A stretch of 64,000 nt of DNA from Hydractinia symbiolongicarpus (taxonomy: Eukaryota; Cnidaria; Hydrozoa; Anthoathecata; Hydractiniidae): the NCBI RefSeq assembly GCF_029227915.1, contig NC_079884.1:3286001-3350000 (forward strand). The letters run 5' to 3'. Shown here piece after piece: positions 13,652 to 25,149 of this stretch (positions are counted from its first letter, which is position 1; each line of letters opens with the position of its first letter). Both the position numbers and the translations under genes were made by a program. The notes below the pieces were generated by a model. The model had not been told where the DNA came from. It saw only the letters and a program-made list of their open reading frames with translations, and did no database searches.

Positions 13652-15667
13652 CTAGCCGAATTCCCGTGGAAGAATCCACTGAATCTCTCTTTGAGTCCAC
13701 ATGAGAGGTGCCAAATAAAAACATTGAACACAGTAATTTGAATATTTAAAAGTCACAATTTGCATTATTCTATATCTATAACCGTTGAAACAAAACGCCC
13801 AAAAATATAAGCATGTGCTTATATATTTGGGCTTGAGGGATTGGGATTTTGGGATTTTGGGATTGAGGTTGCTCACAGTCTGCATTATATTCATACACGC
13901 TGAAACAAAACGTTTAAATATAAGCAGGTCATGCAACAAAATAAAAATAAAATGAAATAAAAATTCAAAAATCTGTTCAAACTATATACTTGCCTTGCCG
14001 TCAGAAGTACACCAGGGAAAATAGTATACCAGACATTAGGAAAAATCGTTAAGTCACACATAAAAGGTAATTGCAAAATTTTCACAATGTATAGTTTGTA
14101 ATGCATCATACCAAATTAGCTATTTAGTCTATTGCATACAGCAACCCTCCTAATGCGCAAACGTGTTATGTATGATAACAATGCAGCGTTTTCAAATTTA
14201 GGAATCGAATAATATTTTAAACGGTAACGTAACAGATGTAAACATTGATTTAACTTTGTTTACATTAAGGTTTATTATAACGACATCAACCACTTCGTAG
14301 CGTTGAAAAAAGTAACAACGGAAAAACATTTTATATAAATTATTCTCCAGGATATACACACTGGATTTTATAAGACTTGGCTTGTTTTTTTCGTTCATTT
14401 CGTTCAGGCTTCATGTTCTTAACTTTCTTGACAAATCCTATCCTCATTATTCTTAATATTTTCTTAGCATGACTATGGCCTCAAAATACATAATGCCTCT
14501 AAAAAAATAAAGTCTGTTATAAGTTACTATAACTTGCTAATGGCATTTTCTACTACATGTAACGGCCCATTGCTTGGACAGAAAAAAGATCAGTTTGTTT
14601 GATATACAATAAAAAAGTAAACTTCAAGTCAATTTTGTGCGTCATACAAATATTCATATTTAGAATAAACAATCAAGCTTAGACATATTCTTAGAATATT
14701 TTTAATTTTTAACCCATTTTTCAGAGTATATTCTTGCAACAAAAGTGTTTCTTAAAGAAAATATTTTCCGCTTCAAGACACAACAACAAACTTAGTATTT
14801 AAAGAAAATGTAGCTCCGAGAGAAGCGGCTAAAAAATCGTTATGCACCCAAATTCATTTCTGTACTAAAAAATCTGAACAACACACCTGCTTTCTTTCGC
14901 TTTCTCAGTAGTAAGAGCTTGCTAGCGTTCTCTGGATGAAAGTTCAATCAGTTTTTTACTTCGAATACTAAACTTCGCTTCATAAATTGGTAGCGTATAC
15001 AATTATTTCATACATTTTCAATCATTTCTCCTTGTAATGTCATATCATTGTACATTTTATTTTAAAACAATTATTTTTAACTAAAAATACCAACTTCGTT
15101 CGACAACATCAGTTTGTTTTTTACAGTTTAGATTTGAATTACATTCATATTCGAATTCCATAGATTTTCTATGAAAGGAAGCAACCTCGGTCCCAGAGCA
15201 CAAAAATGAAAAATATAGAAAATAAATAAAGCTTTAAGCTAACCTTATGATGAGTTTTTAGGATACTTTGAAAAAGAGACAACCTTCTTCGCTTCGATTT
15301 TCTTCTCTTCAATTGATGAACAACTTGTATTCAGGGAGATACGGTGCATATGGTAAACCGGGGTAAAATAAATTTTTCTATCTATACCGACCAACGGGGC
15401 TTTTGAAACAAAAAAAACAACAAAAAAACAAATAGGAACATTTAAAAATAAAATAAAAATTAGTTTTAATAAAATAAAGAAAAAAAGTTTTCTTTTTTAA
15501 AGTATAAATTTTTAAAGTTTAAATTAAATATTTAAATAGTAACTCCCTGATTCGCGTTTTTTATAACTTGGTAAATTTTAGCGTAACGCCACCTCGTAAG
15601 AAAGTGACCCGTACTTTGCGTGTCGTGGATTCGCATGGTTACTCACACAAGCGTATTATTATATAGA
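13652..15667 (-). mobile_element. Putative non-autonomous Helitron, 2.0 kb
   Basis: Read on the minus strand, the element would begin with TCTATATAATAATACGC at 15667, preceded by A. It would end at 13652 with CTAG followed by T. About 10 nt before CTAG there is a hairpin, GTGGATTCTTCCAC. These are the structural marks of Helitrons: 5' TC, 3' hairpin plus CTRR, insertion between A and T. No Rep/helicase ORF is present, so it would be non-autonomous. The 3' end is the better supported one because the same hairpin-CTAG form recurs elsewhere in the window. The 5' end is an inference. Confidence 0.5.
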
Positions 15668-15964
15668 TAAGAACAGCAAACTGAAATTCTTATACAAATA
15701 TTGTCCTCAGTCGTAGACCTCGGGCGACATTTTGCGGTACAGCCCGGGGTAATCGGTTATTATTGTATTAGTACAATATTTTACAAGTCCTTGTGTTTTT
15801 AAATTCCCCAATGAATTAAGACGTAGCTTGACAAACATTGAACCGACCATACCTTAGGATGAAGATGAATGTGACATTGATATTTTTTTTTGCTGAACTA
15901 TTTTTTTCTTTGTACTTGTTTACCCATAACAACAGTTGTTTGTCTGCTTGTTTGATGGAGACTA

Positions 15965-16188
15965 CCAGTTGGACAAGTTACCAGTTGGATAAGTCACCAG
16001 TTGGACAAGTTACCAGTTGAACAAGTTACCAGTTGGATAAGTTACCAGTTGGAAAAGTTACCAGTTGGACAAGTTTCCAGTGGGAAAAGTTACCAGTTGG
16101 ACAAGTTTCCAGTTGGACAAGTTACCAGTTGGACAAGTTACCAGTTGGACAAGTTACCAGTTGGGCAAATTACCAGCTCGACAAGTAA
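15965..16188 (+). repeat. 16-bp minisatellite, 14 uninterrupted units
   Basis: Units of 'ccagttggacaagtta' start every 16 bases from 15965 to 16173, with a few substitutions and no indels. Because 16 is not a multiple of three, the reading frame advances with every unit, and all three forward frames stay open over most of the array. Each frame encodes the same 16-residue cycle (SWTSYQLDKLPVGQVT). A frame opening upstream (from about 15853) has a hydrophobic, signal-like start and runs into the array to a stop near 16020. I see no splice sites or family homology, so I treat it as a repeat rather than a gene. Confidence 0.9.
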
Positions 16189-16507
16189 TAACTAGTTCTC
16201 CTTTCATTTGTTCATTTGTTGAAAGCTGTAACTGTAAAGGTAGGGGGGGACGTAAGTACGTAAAAAACGTAAATTCTGTTTCGTGCATGAAAAGCGCCGT
16301 AAACATGCAAGCATGGAAAGTCCGTATTTTAGTAGTTTATCTATTGGTAGAAAAATTGTTTTTAAAATCAAAAAAATGTGCAAGCTAAACTGAAAAACAC
16401 CTGTTCTACGATAAATGTTTGCACACTACAACAATCACAGCAAATGCAATAAAAAGACTAAGACGCACGAGCAGAAACAACGTATAACAATCATATTTAC
16501 TGAAATT

Positions 16508-19500
16508 TCAGAACAAAGCAATCACAAGAAAAAACACAATAAAAATCCGAGTTAACGAAGATTGGAAGCACGAAACAACCCCAGATGTCAATGGCTTCAT
16601 TGTCTTTAAATCAAATGTTTTAAACGTAAAGTCGTCATAAAAACGGAGGTAAATAACTTGGTTCTTTAAATCTTTCATCACAACCCACTGTGTGTAATCA
16701 TAATGACCTTCTTCCGGTTCTACTTCAACCTGCGCAGCACCTGTAAGTAACATCAAGAAAAATAGACTACGCCAATGAAGACGGAGGGTTAGTTTAATTT
16801 TGTAAAATTTCGTCAGTGCCGTCGATCAAATATCTGTGTATTTTAACCTGGTAACGAAGACATTATTTCTCCGAAGTACAAACAGTATTGTTATGAAAAG
16901 GAGAAGATAAAGGAGAGTCTTAAAGGTGGGATTCCATTAATGTAAATAAAGGTGTATTTCCACTCCGACTTCCACCACGAGCATGAGCAGTTTTAAATTT
17001 ACCGCGGGAACGTTGGGAATTTTTCATTTCCACAGAATCAGTTGGAAGTTTATTATTTTCTGTGTGTAAAAGATTCTTTGGCCAACTCCTGCTCAACTTC
17101 TTTATGGTAACTGAAACCAATCTTAAATGTACATAAAACAAATACTCTTACCCTTTGGAATATCAACAGTGTTCAACAAGTGATAAGTCAGCTTAAGCGC
17201 TTCATCTGTTGTGTTTGGTTGGTTTGAGAAATGCAGGAGAGAAGCCATGCGAATAAATCTTGAAGGAGGTGTAAAATCTCCTGGTACACCAAGTAATCCA
17301 CTGCCAATACCCGCTGGAGTAAACACAACATCACCAAATCTTAGATTCTTTGAAGAAAACTTCGATAACGTTACGTAGTTTTTGATATTCATTATGTGAA
17401 AATCATACGGAGGTGAGTTTGTTGTAACGCCAATCGTATTATCATGAGCTTTTCTTCCATCCTTAGTGTATTCCAACACTAACGCATCTCCACTAGAATC
17501 TGTTACAGTGTAGTGAAGTGGATAATACGCACCAAGAAACTCCATATCAAAGACCTTTGAAAAAATGTTACCATTAAGGTCATTTCGAAGCTGTTGGGTG
17601 GAATTGTATGTTGCTGCAAATTTAAAAAAGATTAATTAATAAAAAATGATGCCATAACGTGTTTTCTTAAATTGAAACCGCGAGTAAATATGCGACAAAG
17701 CCAATATTGCTATCCTTGAAAGAAAATTGATATCAAATTGATAAAAAAATTTATAATACGTGAATACGTCATGCGACGTTGTCAACATTCGTATTTACGG
17801 AATAGCCGAAGCAACCGAGTGTGGCTTTATTAACAAGATAAAGGTCGGCATTAAACAATGAGACAAACATTATAATTTCCGAAAAGGAGAAAAAAGAAGT
17901 TCAACAGAATATTTTTTAAAAGAATAAAAAATAGAGCTTTACAAATAAACATTCTGTATTTTTCTTCATGTCTTCATGTGGTTTCTATTCAAGAGCGAGC
18001 CAAAAAAATACGATAATGTTGGTAAAGTAGTATTGATAATGGACTTACCCAAGATAAAATTCGCAGTTTGAATATTAGACAAGATGTCAGAGCAAGCGTG
18101 TTGTGTAACATTATCATACACTGTGTATTGTGGCAGATACAGTACACCAACTGATAAACCTATTGGAAAGAAGATTTCATATGGTATCGTATATCTTTTA
18201 TAACTTCTACACCAAAACATAGAATAGGTTTATTAAAACTTATTTTCTAATTTGTACCTCAAATGAAAATAACTTTATTTATTATTATCTTTATTTCTTT
18301 ATCACTTATAGTAGAGTCAGTTTAGAAAGGTACAGTAAGTGTTATACAATATCTAACACAAAATATACCGTATATATTTTTTTCCTCAATATATGTCCCA
18401 CAGATATCATTACGGAGTTTCATATCGCGCAGGTCTGGGCGCTAGCGAAGCGCTTTGACGGGACAAATTTTTGGCTTGTTTTCATTTGTCTTGATAGCCC
18501 AAATAATTTTCATGGTCAGTTTTTCACAACTATTCTGTTTAGTGCTGCGAAAAGAGGCAGAAATGCAAAATCCTGCCTGATGTTTCTTTAACTAATTTTT
18601 TACTTTAACTGACGTTTTGCTTTTTAATAACACGTTTAAATGGTGTTGCTAACCCTCTTTGTGGTATATTGACACGGGTAAGATGTTGGAATCGAAGAAA
18701 ACTTAAATTACTGACTTTTAAAGAGACGCAAGAGAAGACATATTGTTGATGTTGGTTTTAGGGGTTAGCTTCCTGAAGTTGCAAGCTACATATACCATAC
18801 ATTTTGTGTTGTGAGGAATAAAGTAATGGTTAAAAAGAAACACTGTTCTATCATTATCAGTGCACTTTGGCAAGAAGAAATAAAAATTACAGCTAGCTAT
18901 AAAAAGACTTAAAGGAAGTTTTTTTACAGTAAGCTATAGCTAGCTAGCTATATATGGATCTGCAAGTTTGACATGGATTAACGTGGAAGGGTATTTAATA
19001 AAGGATTTATTTGCAAAGTATAGCTAACTAGTTATATAAAAAAGAGCACAGATAAAATCGACTGAAAATAAAATACACACTTCAATGATATAATGACTGG
19101 CTTTGTTAGAAATTTGTTTCGTTAGAAATTATTGTATATAAATATTACATAACTAGCTAGGAAGGGATATATATAATAGCATGTTATACTGTATTACTGT
19201 GTTCTTAATTTTGGTAAAATGCAAGAATAAATTTAGGCAAGGTCCACTTTTACAATTTTGTACATTGACAAAAGAAAAATTTGGCAACCGAAAATATTTG
19301 ACGAAAACAGTTAAAGTCACTAAATTTGTTTAAAAAGTTATTTTCCATTAAATTTGTTTATTTTAACCACAGTATGTTATTTTATTTTATATTTCGCAGC
19401 GGTCGAAACTTTGTACTTTACAGATTAAAATTATTCCAATGCAAAATTGAGGCTTAGCAATTTTTAAGGCTAAATTGGTGTTTGAACTGCACTGTTAAGT

Positions 19501-20700
19501 TGAGTGATATTAGAAATGAGTTTTTATGATTCTATTTTTAGCATCTAGACACTTGCCCACCTACATATCTGATTACTCTATGAATAAGGCTACGTTATAA
19601 TGAGTGACCAAGTGTGACCCCTAGCTAAAAAAAACTACGAGACAGATACAGGCAGCTTTTTGACAATTTTTAATTTGGTTTATAAAAAATGTAGGTAGCT
19701 TCGCCCTGGTTAGTTAAATAAAGTTTCCCAGCAAACACAAAATAAGACATTTTGGAATTGTTTTTAATATTATAGCTAGCTAGGTATCTTTTTAATGGGC
19801 ATGAAACTATTAGTTTAGAAAAAAACCCACTGTTTTCTTTACTGTGTTTAATGAGCTACATTATTTTGGCTGTACTAGTAGCTATATAAATCTTGAATGA
19901 CATGCTAGCAATCCCTCTTTGATCAGCACAGTGATATTTTTAAGACTATTAAAACTTGTGATGTAACTAACAACCAAAATAAGGTTTCTTTCTCTTTTGA
20001 CTGCCAACTTTTCATAATGAGTGTACCCCACAACTTGAAGCAATTAAATTAATAACCAAGTTTAGGCCTTGAACCTTCTTAATATACAATCCTTCATTTA
20101 AATAATTGTAAAATCAATATATCGCACCAGTTTAAAAAGTAAAAATACAAAGGAAAAAGTGAATAATTCTCTTCGTACTGCATGTTTTTCTTAGCAAATG
20201 CCTTACACTCTGCGGGGGATATAAAAATTTGTCCCTACAAGTGCCTTGCTAGTGTCCAGACCTGCGCGGTATGAAACTCCGTAATTTTAATCTAAGGGTG
20301 GGTGGGTGGTTAAATTCTATCGACTTGCGATGATTCTTAAGACGATACACCTTAAAAAGAGTAGGAGACATAATAAAGGCGCGCCAAAGAAACAAAAATA
20401 AATTCATTTACCTGCACTGTTAACACCATCTGTGCATACAGGTTGCTTTAGTGCATTCAGGCAAAGTACATTATATTTGTAACTCCATTCCAAAGGAGAG
20501 GCTTGACCACAGGAAGGAGGCAAAGAACTTTTCTCTTGTGTGCCTATTGCCTTAAGTACAACTTTAGATTTTAAATCGGTCGCGAATTCCATAGTACGTC
20601 CGACAAGCACGTTTTTATCTTTGGTTTTTATAAAAAATTCTGTACATGATTCAACTACATAAAACAGCGATAAAGCGGTCCAAAGTGACTTTAGTGCAAG
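16508..20700 (-). CDS. Choloylglycine hydrolase / penicillin V acylase-family amidase, copy A (four recognised exons)
   Basis: This is an Ntn-hydrolase of the linear amide C-N hydrolase family, expected to be secreted and to cleave an amide bond using its N-terminal Cys; the substrate is unknown. Exons (minus strand): 20412-20700, 18049-18159, 17152-17613 and 16508-16740, with intron phases 1, 1 and 1 that join without a frame break. Exon 1 gives a hydrophobic leader ending in ES, then CTEFF (candidate nucleophile Cys), VGRTMEFA (Arg-18 region) and DGVNSAGLS. Exon 3 contains GDALVLEYT, TNSPPYDFH, GLLGVPGDF and SRFIR, all typical of the family. Glu stands where bile-salt hydrolases usually have Asp-21 (GRTME). 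The C-terminus ends in IFIVFFLVIALF, suggesting a GPI signal or membrane anchor. Exon 1 begins at a splice acceptor, so the start codon lies in an upstream exon (candidate 23065-23076). With it the precursor would be 368 residues. Confidence 0.88.
18409..20285. mobile_element. TIR element of 1.9 kb inside intron 1 of amidase copy A
   Basis: The left end starts with attacggagtttcata and the right end is its inverted copy. The match continues for about 64 bp (shared blocks cgcgcaggtctgg, ctagc and gggacaaattttt) with roughly ten mismatches. The interior has no ORF of note, so this is a non-autonomous DNA transposon. I could not identify a target-site duplication or superfamily. It accounts for most of the 1.9 kb excess of this intron over the one in copy B. 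Confidence 0.8.
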
Positions 20701-21092
20701 CTATAAGAAAAAAATACCAACCTGATCTAATACATCCGATTCTCAACTGTTTGTATATTAAAAAAAACAAATTAGTCAATAAAAATTTGTTGCACATAAA
20801 AACATAAAACTTTTAAGCAACTCAACTCAATTTTTTCTGCGAATTGTTTCCCAGTTTAGCATGCTCTATACACAAATTCTCTCGTATGAAAAATTGTTTG
20901 GAAACGCTAACTCTCTAGAGGGATCTCTAATATTAAAAAAAAGAATTACAAAACGGTTCGAGAGAAACAAATTGATTACATTTATCTCGTATTTCTGCAT
21001 TACAACACTTTCTTAGTGAAAGCAACATCTTATCATGTCTTTGAGTTATAATAAAGTAAACTTGATATTCTTTATACCCAAAAGTTTGAACT

Positions 21093-21298
21093 ACAATCCC
21101 GGTCAAAAATAATGGCAGTAAACCCTTTTTACACGTGTAGCAAGAGCAAGATAAGTACAAAGCCCCCTTTCCCCCAGTATCAATGTTCAAAAGTTGTGCT
21201 AACGCGTTTCCAAACATTGATAATAGGGGAGAGGGGGTAAGAAAGAATTATACTGCATTTTTTGTAGCTTACTGCCAATATATTTTGACCGGGATTGT
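21093..21298. mobile_element. 206-bp MITE, copy 1
   Basis: The element starts with acaatcccggtcaaaa and ends with the inverted form ttttgaccgggattgt. The TIRs extend through 'tggcagtaa', about 29 bp. It is flanked by 'ct' on both sides, a possible 2-bp target duplication. It is 206 bp long and differs from the copy at 22697 at only about four positions, so it moved recently. Confidence 0.85.
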
Positions 21299-21896
21299 CT
21301 CTGAAATTTTAGACTTAGAATTTTTTCGGCAATTTTTTGCAGTAATTTTTTTGACTTAATTTTTAAATTAATTCTAAAGGTGGATACTATATATATGTTT
21401 TGAAGTATGTACCAGCATTGTTTCTTTTGTTCCATGCTAAAATTGGAAACAATAGAAATGCTAAAACAATAGCTGACGAGGCGAATGGGGCATTTTTCGA
21501 TAATCGCGAGACATTATAATATTCCGTGAAAAATTGTAGTTAGATGAATACGTTATTGTTACTAATTTTTGTGGGTATTAATTTTGACGCAGTTGTGCGA
21601 AAAAAAATTATTTGCGCGCAAAATTTAGTACAGAAGCAACGCGCAAAATGTTTTGGGTGAAAAGTACTACGCACAAAATATATATATATACCTTTTCAAG
21701 AATGAAAGAGTACATGTATATTGAGTCAAAAATTCAGAAAATTAATACCAATAAGGTAGTGCTAAGCTCTGTAAGGGAAGATCAAACTGAAAAAAGACCT
21801 TGTTTATGTTTGTTTTGCATGTAAGGTTGGCACTTGTGCAAAAGCACAAAGGTGCCAGAACAAAATATTAAGTTTTTAAAGATATTTAGCTGTAAT

Positions 21897-22113
21897 TTCC
21901 ATGCGTCACAGTGCGTCACTAATGCGTCACTCGGTTTTTTGCATGTGTTTAACTGTTAAATGTATGCGTCACATGCGTCACAACATTTTTTTTAAGAAAT
22001 ATGTACTATTCTTTTAAAACTTTAGATGTGACGCATGTGACGCATTAAATTCCTTCACAGCGTAGTACTATATAGCTTGTGACGCATATGTGACGCACTT
22101 GTGACGCATGGAA
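21897..22113. mobile_element. Palindromic element built of ten TGCGTCAC boxes
   Basis: Five direct copies of TGCGTCAC start at 21902, 21912, 21923, 21965 and 21974. Five inverted copies (GTGACGCA) start at 22028, 22037, 22079, 22090 and 22101. Offsets from the outer ends are mirror images to within one base (0, 10, 21, 63, 72 versus 0, 11, 22, 64, 73). The outer ends share TTCCATGCGTCAC. This is an imperfect palindrome with multi-box TIRs, most likely a MITE. The boxes resemble transposase binding sites, or incidentally bZIP sites. Confidence 0.75.
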
Positions 22114-22143
22114 TATAAGAACTTTTAAATACGAACATAGTTT

Positions 22144-22329
22144 TTATATATATATTATACATTTTAGGCATCCATGCCTTTGATAACCGGGGTGCAAAAA
22201 CAGTGCGGGCAAGGTTCTAGCTAAGTCTTCCATCGATTCCTTTAGGATTTCTTCAATGTATTTAAATTCCCGTCCTCTTGAACTCATCATATCTGTTTCG
22301 CGTTGATCTCTGGCTATATTTTTCAACAT
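22144..22329 (-). other. Unassigned ORF of 61 codons, possibly a coding fragment
   Basis: On the minus strand an ATG opens a 61-codon frame whose composition looks protein-like (charged, with EEILKES and ARTLPALF), unlike the AT-rich noise around it. It ends next to an ATATATATA run. It sits in the putative first intron of amidase copy A, on the same strand. I recognise no family. It could be a fragment of a retrocopy or chance. Confidence 0.25.
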
Positions 22330-22696
22330 ATTTAATTGAACCTTTGCTTGTAGCCAAAATTAGCATGGAATTTTCCCTGCCTATAACCATGTCAATGGCA
22401 AACTGGTTTTTAGGCCTTGGCAGGTATTTTATACCTTATTTTATACGTTATTTTAGGCTAGGATGAGAGCTTATTTCTTGTGTTGAATATCATTTGATTT
22501 CACTTTCGTTTTCTTCGAATTTTGACGGCCAATTTTTCTTATCATTTCACTGGATTTGTTACAGAATAGTAGTTTCATAGAACCTAGGATCTAGTCCACG
22601 TGTGTGTGTAACAAATTCGAGTTACAGAGGCCGTTTTGACTTTCTCTAGGAAAAAAAAGGCCACAACTCTTTTCAATTTTTTTTCTTGAAATTCAG

Positions 22697-22902
22697 ACAA
22701 TCCCGGTCAAAAATAATGGCAGTAAACCCTTTTCACACGTGTAGCAAGAGCAAGATAAGTACAAAGCCCCCTTTCCCCCAGTATCAATGTTCAAAAGTTG
22801 TGATAACGCGTTTCCAAACATTGATAATATGGGAGAGGGGGTAAGAAAGAATTATACTGCACTTTTTGTAGCTTACTGCCAATATATTTTGACCGGGATT
22901 GT
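22697..22902. mobile_element. 206-bp MITE, copy 2
   Basis: This is the same element as at 21093-21298, in the same orientation, with identical TIRs and about four substitutions. It is flanked by 'ag' on both sides. Two near-identical copies 1.4 kb apart, with different 2-bp flanks, argue for separate insertions rather than a tandem duplication. Confidence 0.85.
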
Positions 22903-23064
22903 AGCTATTTGTGACACAATAATCACTATAATTCTGTTCATAGTGTTTGCTAAATGACAGTTTTTTGACAATCCTCAAAATAGATAAATACATCAGCTGA
23001 CAAGTGCTTCGTAGCCTGTAAGACAAATCTGTAGACGTCGGCATTTTAAAGAAATTAACCCTAC

Positions 23065-23076
23065 CTCCAGGTTCAT
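23065..23076 (-). CDS. Candidate start-codon micro-exon of amidase copy A
   Basis: On the minus strand ATGAACCTGGAG is followed by the donor GTAGGG. It ends in phase 0, as the first recognised exon requires, and joining gives MNLE-LALKSLWTALSL..., a plausible secretion leader ending just before the catalytic Cys. Copy B has a 12-nt coding start exon with a GTAGGT donor in the equivalent place, which is why I looked for this form. It is a small target, so a chance match is possible. Confidence 0.4.
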
Positions 23077-23339
23077 TAAATAAAAAAATAGGCTATGCTA
23101 AGGTTAGCAAGCGTTAGTACAGGTTAAAGTTTTGAATCTAACCAAATAAGCTTAGATTCTTAGATCCTAAGCCCGTTTGTGAACATTGATAAGTGAAATT
23201 TGACCAATTAAAAATGCATCTATCAAATAAGTTATTCCATTAATTTTTTATTAAGATTTTTTTTATGTTTCTTTCTTTTTTATTTCTTTTTTGTTTAAAG
23301 TTTTATTTAGTCCAAATAATTTGGCTAATTTTTTTCAAC

Positions 23340-23600
23340 TACATGAAGGTTTACGAAGCTTTGTGCAACAGCAGTTACATCCTTAGTTGTCATTAGAGAT
23401 GGTAACCAAAACAATGTCTTTTGCACATTTGATATACGTATTATGCGAGGAGAAAGTTTAAAATCTTTAAACGACTCCTTGTATTTTAAGTGAGCTGGTA
23501 AAGCGTTCCATACAAGAGAGTTTCTCTAAACTTATATGGACATATTTCAAAACTATTGACGGTTGCCGTGGGTACAATGAACGAGTTTGTTTTTCGGAAG
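23340..23600 (-). pseudogene. LINE 3'-terminal ORF remnant
   Basis: The minus-strand frame reads WNALPAHLKYKESFKDFKL, the usual end of non-LTR retrotransposon reverse-transcriptase ORFs (WN.LP..+K...SF..FK). The part upstream of it lies in another frame (PTATVNSFEICPYKFRE), so it is frameshifted. No catalytic RT motif remains here. It is a dead fragment. Confidence 0.6.
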
Positions 23601-24551
23601 GAATATGGTACTCCTTAAACTTAAAAAAGTTCTAGGTTGGACTTGTCGCTGAGGTATGTGTTACAAAACGACGCATAAGAATAGTGAAAACACTTGGACT
23701 TTGTTATTAAATATCCAAATCCTAACCAAAACTACCACAAGTAGACAGAAGAAGAGTCTGTGTCTAAGTTTTTGAACTTTATAGTGGAGTTGCCGGATCT
23801 TTAAAACACAATAATCAAAATATTAAGTTCTCGATTTTTTTAATATGAGGAGTTAAACGTACTCATATTTGTTTGCGATAGCGCCATTTTGGATGAAAAT
23901 ACGTAAACAGGTATTTTTACGATTTTCTAAAAATAGCATTGGCGACAAAACATCAACAAAGTTTAAAGTGTCAAAAAAACACGTATATAATTTAAGTAGT
24001 TTAACAAATTAATTTTAAAACTTACCATTTTTATTTAAAAGTATGTGACTCGTCAATAAACTGTACAGACTGGACTAAAGCAATCAATATTTATTCACGT
24101 GAAAAAAAGAATGCTTATTACAATCAACAAACACTTTAGAAAACCTTAGCAACTATATTTACTTTATAATGGCTTTTTCACCACAGTCGGGCCGCTTCAT
24201 GTTACTTTTAGATTAAACCTAAGCCTTTCCATTAATTTCTCTATGTGTCGACAAACATGGATGACAACTGACAAGCAAAGTTTTTTCTAAATTGAATGCA
24301 ATATTTAATGACTTTATAAGCACATACTCCAAGGTCGCCATGACTCACATTTTGGCAAAACTTGTCCTAATAAAACAAGGAAACTTTACAAAATATCTTA
24401 AAACTCATTATGTATATGAAACATTCAAATTTGATATGTATAATGTTCACAAGTTTACAAGTATCTTTAAACGAAAACAAATGTAAATGTTCACGCAGTA
24501 TAAAGCTCTCTTTTATTACATTTACGTCAAAGTTTACAATCGTTTCGCTCA

Positions 24552-24653
24552 TGTCCCACGGTCAATCGTTTCACCATTAAAAGCGTAGGAACCTAGTAAT
24601 ATCGGAAGATTATCGCTAAACTGTTGTGGTACCGCTAGAAAGTCAATGAAAAG
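24552..24653 (-). repeat. Isolated, internally deleted satellite monomer fragment
   Basis: Read on the minus strand this matches the satellite of 1-12414: 'ttcattgactttctagcggta', then 'tttagcgat', 'ttccgatattactaggtt' and 'tgaaacgattgaccgtggga'. About 40 bases that in the array lie between 'agcggt' and 'tttagcgat' are missing. It lies 12 kb from the array and in the opposite orientation. Confidence 0.8.
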
Positions 24654-25149
24654 TAGTTTTTAAGTAGTTTTTACTTCTTTGAGATACTGTGATGTTTTAA
24701 GAACTACTGCTTAATTCTATTTTATTTTCGCTTTCGTTATAACCATGTCTTTTTTCATTTTTCTTGGGGTTTTTATTCTTTTTTTGAATTTCTGGCCGAT
24801 TTAACTTTTTGGCACCAAATGCACTTGCAAAATTGTATGTGTATCACTCCCCCTTGCTCACACGATATGGAATTACGCAGAGACGGGGGAAAACTAATAT
24901 ATACTCGAATTGTAGCTGGTTGTATCAAATTAGTTTACTATATTATTTTCAGTAAATCAACATAGACTTTCTAAAAAAACCATTCGGAGACTGCTTCGGT
25001 TTAGTTTTTCTTCTTTGTAGTTGTTGTGTGTATATTTGATGACAGTTAGTTAGAACTGCTGCATATACTGAACAAAATGATTACATGAAAACATCTATAA
25101 TAAATGAAAAGACGAAATTTTTCAAATACGCACCAATACCAAATGCGAT

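Noticed and set aside
12833-14398. Several 60-95 codon ORFs on both strands
   Set aside because: Overlapping, rich in Phe/Ile/Lys/Asn as expected of AT-rich DNA, with no motif or splice support. Those past 13652 fall inside the putative Helitron.
15965-16188. CRISPR array
   Set aside because: Units are contiguous with no spacers, only 16 bp long, in a eukaryotic context.
16508-20700. Bacterial contamination or recent bacterial transfer to explain the amidase motifs
   Set aside because: The genes have at least four spliceosomal introns with consistent phases in both copies and lie among eukaryotic repeats.
22700-23076. A longer first exon of amidase copy A on the minus strand
   Set aside because: The frames are interrupted by stops and by the MITE; only the 12-nt start candidate fits the required phase.
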